Of a stretch of DNA of 64,000 bases, positions 14,901-26,900 are shown piece after piece (the stretch's first letter is position 1; every line of letters starts with the position of its first letter). Below the pieces are notes generated by a model. That model saw only the letters and a program-made list of their open reading frames with translations. It had not been told where the DNA came from and did no database searches. The stretch is from Fragum whitleyi (taxonomy: Eukaryota > Mollusca > Bivalvia > Cardiida > Cardiidae), in assembly GCA_948146395.1 (NCBI GenBank), contig OX411551.1, positions 46,580,854 through 46,644,853 on the forward strand, read 5' to 3'. Both the position numbers and the translations under genes were made by a program.

Positions 14901-17900
14901 ATTCTGACTTCTAACAAAAAGCCATTGGGGCTGAAACATACAACTACAGTAACAAATCTTTTCAAAGAAAAGGGTAGAAAATTTCAAAAAGTAGGCAATA
15001 AACTATCGATAACTTCTACCAAATTAGCTCTACACTCGTCTAATACAGCTCGGATGAAGCGTTATGGTTGTAGTGGTGCAAGAAACAACAGGAAGCCATT
15101 CTAAGATGAACCAGCTGCGCGATATAACTGCAATCAATCAATCAATCAATCAATTAATCAATCAGAGATTCATATAGCTTATTTTGTTACAGGTAGCATG
15201 CGCCAGAAGATACGAAACTGTGACCACAGGCCATACACGATGTTTGAAGTCATCGCCACAGGCAAAAAGTTTAGGTACATTTTCTATTTCATTTGGTGAC
15301 AAATATCGTTCTGTTATTTGAAACCGATATGAATTATACATTTTATTTGACTCAAAACGAAAGTTTTTTTTTCTTTTTTTTTTTTTAAATTATGAAACTA
15401 AAACCTTATCATGCTTTTCATGGCATAAATCTGCCGCACACAAAGCTTTTCTTAACAGTATTGACGTGCAGTCTGACCTTAGTCAACACCACCTCTTTTC
15501 TACGTAACAATTGTGGGTAAAACTTAACACAGACTGGTTTCAAAAAAATATTAAATAGTGAATTATTTGAATAAATTTTAGATTAAACAGGATAAGGGTA
15601 ACATATTTTTTAATAGGTGATGTAACTCAAGAAGACCAAAGGCTGATTGTTGATATGCATAATAGAGTACGAGGGGAGGTGAGGCCGACAGCAGCAAACA
15701 TGGTGAAAATGGTAATAATTAAGTTATCGTGAATTTGAAGATAAACGAATTTTGGAATAATTTTGGTATGAAATTAAATGGATTATGACAGACAAAATTT
15801 GAATGATATAAACGGTTGGTATTTGAAATGGCCTTTAAGTCCTTCAGATTGAACGAAAGGACCGACGCTATAGCACCCCCCCCCCTTTTCGGCTTAAAAA
15901 GATTGCTGGTCTCTTTGAATTGTTTCACACACTCACGGACCCATCAGTCGCTTCGATATGAAGATCGGTCCATGATAAGATTGGATCAAATCAGAGCGAT
16001 TTAGAAGAGTTTGTGGGTGATTAAGGAGCGTTCTGACCGATTTGAGTGAGTGGTTGAAATGCTATAAATGAAGCGCTGAGCGAGCGGTTTGGACTTATCG
16101 GTAAACGAAAACGTTAATCAGTGTAAATATGTAAGTAACACCCAGTAGGTTCTTAGTAGCTTCGAAATAAAGTAGTGCCTATTAAGATTCAATTTAGTAT
16201 TTCTCTAGTCATCTTTTCGCAATATCACTGTTTATTTCGTTATTAGCGTGGTATTAGAATTCTTTTTCTTGTGAGGATAATAAAAAAAATCCCCTAAAAC
16301 TACAAAATAAATTAGCAAAGTTTAATCATGCGTATGGGTGATCCGCGTAAGAATATCGATGGTTTAGAGCAAAAACAAAGTTTGTCTCTATACTGTTTAG
16401 ACATATACTATGTTTTTGATCTAAGCCCGCGATATTTCAACGTGTAGTAATTTGCCGGAAACATGTGTTTCTTGGTGGTGACCTCCTGAACTTTGTTTTT
16501 ATCATATATACCCAACACGTAGTAGCATTAGAAACGGTAACCAGTCTAGTGACATCCGTGAACAACGAATGCGTTACGATTTTACCGAAGATGATTGACA
16601 AATTATTAAACACGTAATGTCATGTCTATATACAGCTTGCAATCGCATCACGGTTGAATGAGCATTAATCGTCGAAAGTTCCGAATTGCTGCTTAAAATT
16701 ACAAATCATAAATTGAAATCACTTTAGGTAAATAATGTTAGCAATAAAATCATTTAATTAGAAATAAATACCTAATTTCGTCTAAAGATCTACTTTGAAT
16801 TTATTTACGAAATGACGAAACTACGCAACGTTGCATCAGTCTGCACAATTTTATTATGATTGCATGTAAATAATCCTTATTATGAGCGTATGTCAATTAT
16901 TTCATGTAGTTCATTTGGTGAGATCCTTTTTCTTAGAAGCTAAAGCACGCATGGATGTCAACAAAATCTCACAAGAATTACCCCAGGGGACCCTTTAACA
17001 GAAGGAACTTATATCATTCTAATGAAAATTCCTCGATTTATGAGCATAGTTTGTTTCCATATATGAAAAATATTCATTCAACATTTTAAAGAGATGATAC
17101 TTGGGTGGCGTTTAAATTGCATGACAAGAAAAACTGATTAATTGGATTACCTTGGTATTATTAATTTGACATATTTCTATTTAATGCCTATATTGAGTAA
17201 ATTTTCGACTAGATATGACTTTCACCCTACTATGCGAACAGGGATGTAAACTTTCAGTGCTTTGATTTTTCAGTGGGGGGATCGTTAATAAACGATGTAA
17301 TTTATTGTATTATTGCAAAAGATCAAATAAATGAGTATTCATGATAAATCAATGTAGCGCATTGCGTAATTTGGATTTTGAAATTTATACGCACTCAGAA
17401 GGCGACGAACATAGATATATTGGATAAAGACAATAATTGGACTGTGACAAAAGAGGAATGTATTCCATCCGCTTGACTTTTCTATGAATTGAGCGTTGGT
17501 GAATAATCAAAACACTTTAAACATCGTAACTACAACTTGGATAAGCTATAGTTTCGATGTTATGATCATTCATCAATTAAAATTTTCGGAAGTGGATAAG
17601 TTTCTATTACGCACTTGCTTGATGTGCGTAATGGCAGTTACGCCCTAGTAGCGAGCCCTCAGATTTTACCTTCCGCATTTAAATCCTTCTCTGTCAGACT
17701 TTATTTATGGACATATCAACGAGAAAATGAAAGACAAATATTCAATCGGTGTTGAGGAGATATTTGTCTTTATCAACAGCTGTGGATACGACATCTTAAT
17801 TTCTTACCGAATTCTTTGTTTTATTTCCAGAGCTGGGACACTAGTTTAGCAATCACTGCCTCCAAATGGGCTTTCAACTGTGTACAAAATCATGATAAGG

Positions 17901-20900
17901 GCTATAAAAGATATGAATACGGTTTGTATGATTAAAATATTTGTTGCACAAAAGAAATAATTTATTGGAATTGTTTAAAAGAATACGGGCTCCAATTTCA
18001 AAACGCAAAGTGAAAAAAAAAGTCATTTAGGTCTTTTAATGGGGAGCATTTATTTGGATGATTGACAATTACCTTATTTTAAATCCTTAAAAAGTTCTTG
18101 AATGATCATTTCAGTCCTATCCAATTAAATCTCCGAAATAGACATGTAACCAGCACCTTAGAAGTTTGTCTCACAATCCCTCCTGTTCCATCATTTTATA
18201 TGCTTATATATACTCAGTTCCAAAAAAGGTGTATACTTTTTATATTCGAGTATCTCGAAACTTACTTAATGTACTGTCACAAGATTTTGCATGACAAACC
18301 TCGACACTATTGACCAACGATACTTTGAGAAATAAGGCACGCGGAACTCATTGACTAAAGGCTAGTAAAGAACCTTTGATTTTGAGTGATTTGCTTTTGT
18401 ATCCCACAGTTGAAAAATAACTATTTTGGAATCGCATTCAGTTCAATTTATGTGCCCTGCCTTGTGATAAATTCACATCCGAATGACAATTGGACACTAT
18501 GAAACAACGTTGGTTGACGCGCAAATTTCATGTGTGGGCGAAAATTAACCCCGCGCAAAGAAATTTGTTCGTAAAATTAAAACTTATATGCCAAAAGAAA
18601 TCGTATGTATCCGCTTGAACTTCCTCTGTTAGGCATTAACTAATATTGTATAACGCTATTGCATCGTTGTATCTTACGTTATTTACCAATCAACGTAGCG
18701 ATTTCTAACGTTGGCGCAGGTGTGACGTCTGCTAGTCCCTAGTGAATCTACGAAATACCATACAAGCAATTTTTTCTCTTTACCAAAAATGAAATTCTAG
18801 GGGGGCTAATCCCAACACCGTATGTGCTGAACAAGTACCCACAGAATACGCAACTTATTTTGAAATCGAATTTTTTGCCTCTTTTCTAAAGAGTCATGTC
18901 TGAAACATGCAACGGATTTTTCAAGCAAGAGTTCCTCAATCTTTGCAAATATGAAGGAAAACCAAATAGCGAAATTGCACACTTTCTTTTGGAACTAAGA
19001 ATAGAAAGTCAACCACAGCTAGAATATTCTACCATTTTCTTAAAAGATAATCTTGTTAATCGAGTGATAAAAATAGAAACATGTGTCATAACTGAATTAC
19101 ATAATATTACATGTATTCTGCGTAATTAATGAACTGACAGGGTGGGGCTTAGCCGTGACGTAATTTGGCGAGTTAACTTTTCAATAGTTTGGGTTCTTTC
19201 GGTAATCATCGTTAACGCGCTCAAATAACTGTACCCTAAAACCCAAAGGATTCACGTGCTTTGAGAGAGTGAACACATTTCATCGTTTGGTTACAAAAGC
19301 CTTGTAACTTCAGCTTGATTAAGCTGAAGTTACGAGGATTTTGGTTACCAATCTACGATTAAAGGTCTCGATTTATTAATGTCGACTCTCTTAGAAGTAG
19401 GTTATTTTAGATAAAAGCTGATTTCCCTTAACATTAAGTGCAACGACCCGTTACTTAGGCTCCGCCCTGCCAGGGCATTTATCATGGATAATACTTACTA
19501 TAAACTTGGAGAATAAAGGGTTTTATAACATGACCAGGACATGTGTACCTGATATGAAAATAATATGATAGTATTCATCTGAACATACTCAGCCTCACAA
19601 CACCTCCCCTCTTATCATTATTATTAATTATTTGTTATTTTTAATGAAAATTTGGTCTGCTTTTAATAAAAAAATAAATGAATGAAAAAAAGATGAATGC
19701 ATTCTATAATATAATCATTCTTTCGAAATACGCGCCAGACGATTGATATTAATCTCAGAAAAAGCTACATCGTGACTTCTCGTCGATTGTATTACTTTAT
19801 GCAGATTTTGAAGTTGCCTATTTATATTTTGATGCTTAAATGTTTCTGTAAAGAATTTACACTTTTGCCTTAGGAGCCTACATCTAAAAATAAAGGGGAA
19901 CATGAATGTCTCAGTGCGAAACGGTTGGGACTGCCTATAAATATATAGGCAGTTAAAACTGGTTCGCGCTGAACTTTAGATGTATGATATCATTTGATAT
20001 CTAAAATAGAATTCTTCTTCATTAAGATGTTTTGCTTTCAAAATAATTGGGAATAAACACGGCAACTGTTACGTAAGTTTAGTTAGATGTATGGCTTACC
20101 TTGGTTTATTTCTTTGTAATTTGACAGGTAGATTTTCAGTTGGTCAGAATTTAGCCTGGGCTTCCTACGAAATGGGGTGGCAAAAAGCTATAAGCCTGTG
20201 GGCGGACGAAGTCAAAGATTTTACATACCGCGGACAAAATAACTTATTTGCAGTTGGTCATTATACACAAGTAAGAACAGTATAGTATAGTATGAGCCTG
20301 TGCGTGACATTTCCAACAATTTGAAACATGCGTGAGTTGCAATCATCGTGCATTCTCGATAGTTCCACGGTGCAACGGGAAGATTGACTGTCTGTCTAAA
20401 GACACTTCTAGACCTGGTCTATCTACAAAGAGAAAAAGTAAATGCCGACTGGCCAGGGTCTTGGCTTGGAACGGATTTCGAATTGTTCGAAGTGTCACGC
20501 ATAGGCTCATATATAACTCTAGTTATGTCTATTATCAAACAGCTTTCAGCCTCGCAATGAAAATTCACGAACGTTAACTAACGTTTAAGTGAAACCCTCT
20601 ATGCAAATAAGCACACTCAAATAAATGACATTAAAAAAATAACTACGCAAAATTGGTGTATAACTGCAAATAGAATCGTTCCATCTTTCTCAAAATAAGT
20701 AAAATTTACTTTTGATGATATTGTTTTTAATTGCACATGTGTGTTATGTGCGTAGTTGAAGTAGTGCCCTCTCCTTGTCCCCAAAACTATCGAGATATAC
20801 TAACCAGATGATAATTAGGAACTCTCGAGTTGAATTTAAAGGATGTCATTTTCTCAGCACTTAGACAAGGACGAATGTATTTGAGACTATGCGTAACATT

Positions 20901-23900
20901 TCCAACAAATTGAAATATTCATGAGGTGTAAACGTTGACAAGAGTAGACATCCACATACTGTAGATATAAAGTAACCTGATGGTCTACTTATACTTAAAG
21001 ACCTTATCTATCTACTGAGTGCATAGTGAAGACATTGGCCAGACTGTACAGATGGACAGGCTAGTCAGAGTCTTTGCTTTATGCATTGTCCCTAAGATCT
21101 GAAGTCATTAGCAAAATTTAATTAAAAAGAAAACAAGCTCTGTAATCCAAGAAAAACCTGCATAAATGCTGGTGCAAACTGTTTGCGAATTATGCCCCGA
21201 TTTGCACGTGCCTTTGCGTGCAAAGCGGGGTATAACTTGCAAACAGTCTGCAACCTTTTGTCATCCTGAATGAAGGGTAAATTATACAAAACGAACCATT
21301 TTAGACTATTTCAAAACAGAGGAACTCAACCTAAATTCATTTTGCTTTGATATTGAAAAGAGACGGCAAATAATTGAAGAAAGCAGGGGGGGGGGGGGGG
21401 GGGAAGAAAATGGCTTGATGCATACGTGTTATTTTTTTTTCTAAATGCTATTGCACTTTTTTGATTTGCAGTCCATATTAAACTTAAGTGCATTAAGTCC
21501 ATAATCTCCGAATTGTACGAAAATGGTTACACGAAATCAAATTGTTTTAGGAATTACACAATTGTTTCGCACTTAATGAATAATAAAATGTGCGTTTTTA
21601 AAGAGATTAAGTTTAAGTCTTCGGTAATTCATATCATTTAGGTAGGTTTTACTGAAAAACGGATCAATAATGTAAATTATTTATCGGCCGTGACTGGTCA
21701 ATTGATGGCGTGTTATTTTTTCAATAACATATGAGGCCATTGAATACAGTTAATATTCATGATCGCTCATTCATCGCTCCATTCATTTACTTCAAATACT
21801 CACTCGAACAATTCAAAAACGCTAATTAATCATTAAAAATTATAAGATCAACAACTATATTCAAAATAGAATCGCTACAAAAATCTACGATTTGATTGAT
21901 TTAAGGTAACTGCGGACAGATAACATGGTCGAATTTACAACTTTCTTAAAATCTCACAATAATTTCTGAGATTTATATTTGAAGTACGGGAATTAGCGAA
22001 CACGCAATAAAAAGGGTCTGAAGCTCGTTCATTTGACGTCGTGACGTCATTAAGGGGCCAACCCCTTTTCGACCCGACAAAATCATTATTTGCAAATGTT
22101 TTCCTAATAAATCGGCCGATTTTCACGAAAAAAGTTCCATTTTGAAAGTCCAAGAACGCCCGAGCTAATCGTTTAATTTATGTGCACATTCAAATAGAGA
22201 AATAAGCCCGAAACGCTAACTATTTCGCGAATTTTAAGATTTGACGTTCCTTTTTTCATTTCATTTTTTGTAAATAAGTAGAAATTTCTCAAAATTTCGT
22301 CCGGTGACCTATCTTGATTTTTTGTTATTTTGTAGCGAAAAGAATATGCTTTGCATTAATCAAATAAAAATGATATGTTTTCGGGTTATATTTTGTATTA
22401 AATTCGGTTTTGTAAAGTTGTTGCAACATTTTTCGGCTATTTCTTCGTTGCACTAAAACCATCGGCACTATGCTTATTTGGAGCCAACCTCCGTGCAACA
22501 ACGTATTCTAACATATTTAAAATTAAGGTTTATTGTAAAATATAGGCTTCAGAAGTATTAAATCTGAATGTGATTTTAAGAAATACAAAAATTCATTTAA
22601 GTTTTATCCATTTTAAAAGACAGCTTTTGTGAACATTTGACGTGACGTTGAAATATCCTTTGATTTGCGATATCTTCGCGGAATCGAATTTTACAAAAAA
22701 ATCTAACCCGAAGACACATGGTTTGTATTTCAAATTTCTTCAGGGGAATGGTTTGGCAGTAACATATATAAATTTCAACATAGGTCACCGGACAAATTTT
22801 CGAGAAATAAGGAAATATTTCCAGTGACTGTACTCGAAAACAGCAACGCAGAAGGCATTAACATTTAAACCGTTACACTTAATTGTATTTCTTACACTTA
22901 TATCTTCATATCAATAAAACATAACATCATGCGTCTTTAAACGAAGCAAATGGCGTTTTCGGGATGAAAATCGGTTTATTATTTCCGAAAAAATGGACAA
23001 ATACTGATTCTGGTCCCTAAAAAGGGGGTCGGCCCCTTAATGACGTCATGACGTCAACTCTACGTTATGAAGCTCCTTTTTATGACCGAAATATGAAAGC
23101 GGGTACTTCAAAGTTCAGTTTTATCGCATTCGGCATGATTTGCAGACAATTTAAAATTTGGACCTAAAATGGCCCTCTATGTGTCCGCAGTTACCTTAAT
23201 TCAATTTTTTTCAGCTTTTGATTGGTTCGTGAAGACAAAGAAACTGTTTATAGAGTTTGTTCTCATGAAGGGAGGTAATAGAAATGGTATAATATTACCT
23301 CCCCTGAAATTCAATCAAAACTCACTCATTGCATTCATTCAATGTCATTCCGAACTCATTCCAATAACATTCATCTTGTCGATTTCACCATGTGCTTAAC
23401 TTTAGGTTAGTTTAGTATTATCGGAGTGGTGTAACATATATGTCTAACTGAACAGAATCTGGCAATTTAGAAGCCAGGCCATTTGCCACTATACTTGTAT
23501 ATTATTTTAATCTGTTTTGCAGATGATTTGGGCGACGTCAGTTAAAGTGGGTTGTGGTCAAGCCCTATGTGGTGGCACGTACTACTATGTTTGTAATTAC
23601 GGTCCAGCGTAAGTAAGTTTTATTATTTGTAGCCCTAGCGCTTGAGAGCGCCTATGAATGCTAAATCGAAGTGCCGATTTTAACGTATGTAAGGGATGCA
23701 TTAAGAGGAAGAGTATCTCAATCTTCAATCATTATACTGAATAAAACCATCGGCAAATTTTGTGTTAAAATCAAAGAAGTGAACGCGTTGGATGCATTGA
23801 CAGTGAGTCCTTATTTCTTTGGGACAATATATTTTTTTTTATCAATAAGAAAAATTAAGTGGCATAGAAAAAGATCGGACTGCATACATGCACAGACTAA

Positions 23901-26900
23901 TCTTTTTCCATACCTTTTTCCAAAATAAGAAATATAATCCGCGCGGGTCAACTTGACAGGGGTTTATAACAGAGATAACTCTTTATGACCAAGGTAAAGT
24001 TTTTTCACAATTTCCCACCATAGGCCTATACCTACAGTTTATAACATCATAGATTTGATACTCACCCAATTCTTATTCATTCCAAATAGATAACTCAATG
24101 CTTCATTCATTTATTCATTCATTCTTTCGTTCATTCATTCAATCATTCATTCCATTCATCCATTCATTCCATTCATTCCATTCATTCCAAACACTCTCTA
24201 AATCATTCGAAATTGTCCATGAATCGTTCACAATTTTTCACAACTTCATTCAAATCGAAACAATCATTCATTTGTTCATTTGATTTCGAAGCGACCTCAG
24301 ATACTTCAAAGTTTTATATAAAAAGTAATAAGATATTTAAAAGGGAGATAATAAATTCCGATAAGTTGGATAAAACTAGCGATATTGGATAACCACCTTA
24401 AATTTCGTTTCAAACACGCTCCACACACTAATTCCGTATCATTCCAAAAGTATTCACTTTGTTGATTTCACGGTAATGTTTTCTGTACATCTACACCGAC
24501 CACGATAGGGTCGTCATAATAACTATTTGTTCCAAACAGCCAAACAAAAACGGATTATTATTAGAAATCAAAATGACTTTCATAAAACATGTTTAAGATC
24601 TTATCCGGCTTATTTTGTAATGCAAAGAAATGCTTTCTAGAAAATACATGCATACCAACATATATTTTTATTCCAGAGGAAACCTTGACATCAATATTCC
24701 ATACAAAAGCGGTCCAACATGTGGCGATTGTCCTGGAAAATGCAGAAATAATTTTTGTGGTATTTCTTTTTACACTTCATTCTACATGAGGACTATTTTA
24801 CATTCTCGTAATATTTCATTGATTATATAACTTGCTAAAAATAGTGTTGGTTCTATACTTGTAAATACCACATGTATAGCTTCTTCAATCATATGCTGTT
24901 GGCGAAATATTTCATCTTTTTAATATCCGAAGTCTTGCCAAAAATATGTTGAGTTGTTCAGTAAATCTTCCGAAAGCAACCAATATCCGCAAGCTTCATT
25001 TATGAGTTTTTTGGTCCCCTACTGATTAACCCTTTGCTGTTTAATCCCTGCCTTTTACGTGCCTGTGATTTAATGATTGAGAAAACATTGTGAAAAAAGA
25101 AGAAATTGCTTCTGACAAGCAATTTCTTCTTTTTCCACACTATTTTCTACCCTACTGAATGGTTATTTTTCAAATTAGACCCACTTTTAATTTTCGTCTG
25201 CAAAACCTTTGAATTTGGACAGGTCCAAAATTTTGTTAATCAGGAAAGGGTTAAATAATCTTCTATTGCAGATTGCGGTGATATGGTTTGTTTAAATGGA
25301 GCCGAGCTCGAACTAAGTACGTGTTCCTGTAAATGTACACAAAGATTCCATATACCACCATATTGTGGGTGTAAGTATACATATATGACCGTCACGCGAA
25401 AAGGGAACTCCGTAAAATGAAATCGCGCAAAGGAGATTTGTTCCAGTAGAGGTCGACCAGAGGTCGCATTTCAAAAATTCTTTCACTGGAAGGTAGATTT
25501 AACCTTCTTCATTCAAAAAATAAGAAAAGTGCGAAAAGTTTCGATCCTAGTCAGCCTGGCAACCCGCGCAGTCAGACTGGGGTCGACACTTTACGCACTA
25601 ACCAGATGGTTCCTTTCCGCGTGACGGGTCACATATATTTCGCAATCGGTTTTTGTAACTTTTAATGGGGATTACGCCGCTTTCAACAATATTCCAGATA
25701 TATCGCGACACCCTACAATGGATTCTTGGTATTTCTCATAGCAGTGCTATCCATAATCCTTTCCTGGCCTCCAGCTGCCATCCTACATAGCTCTACGTTT
25801 ATCAACCCATTGATGGAAAACAAATGGTCGGAAAGGATGAGTATCGACGTCGGGAGTCGAAACCGGGACTTTTTGAGTGATAGTCAGACGCGCCATCACT
25901 GTACTATGACGGCGGCAATTTACTGAAATCCAACGCGATCGTATATATGATAAGGGAATATAATAGAATTTTGACCAATCAGGTCAAATGGAATATCTTT
26001 AAGAATATTTAAAAAAAAATCCCGAATACAAGAACTAGATGACAACCAGAAATTGCATTTAAAAACCGTTATACAATAAAACACAATACTATACAATAGA
26101 ATACAGTAAGTGCAAATGACCCACAATAAAACAGCTGAAATTGGGATTTACATGGATTTACACGAGTACACGGAAAAAGTTAACAAGTTTCTAGATACAA
26201 ATATTCATATTGATGAAGGTGACTTTCGATTATTTCGAAACCAAATGTGTAAACAAATTATTCTTTAATATGTTGAGCTCTTTAAAAGTATGAATATTTT
26301 GGGCAAGTCAGAAGAAGGTTGAACGTATCATTTTGTAACATATTCTTTCTTTTCTTTCAATTTCTACTATCGACCATGTTCAATTTCTAGTGTTTGAAGA
26401 ATGGTAGAATTATTCTCTAGATTTATGACAGCTCAGTCTGACCTCGTTCTTTACTTTTGTAGATCTTTCTGGGCTGCCCTTCTTTGTGAGTCGGGTTACA
26501 TTTCTATTTTTTTTTTCAGTAAACTGTACAGATATCGAGTATACACAACCACGATATTGTTCCCAATTTGGTGTCTCTGGGTGTAGCATTTACAGCAATG
26601 TACCCCAGGAGTGTCCCTCGATGTGTCGCTGGTGTCCATGTACGTATGCGAAGCCTTTATGAATACCCAACATTTTCTTTGTTCGGGTATCATCGACAGA
26701 TCAGTAAAATTATCGAAACGAAGCCTGACTCCATAAGACTTTTTTTCGCGTTTCACCATTGAGAAAAGATGCAAGACCAGCATAAAGCGATTTTAGAAAT
26801 TTCACCGGTTTTCCTTTCTAATTTCATTCGTGTTATCATCAGTATGAAAGAAAAAGAAAATACAACTTGTGAAATTGAGGCATTAGTTTTTCACCTTTCA

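Noticed and set aside
24098..24283. Phe/Ser/His-rich ORF
   Set aside because: Produced by the ATTC repeat within a family-A MITE.
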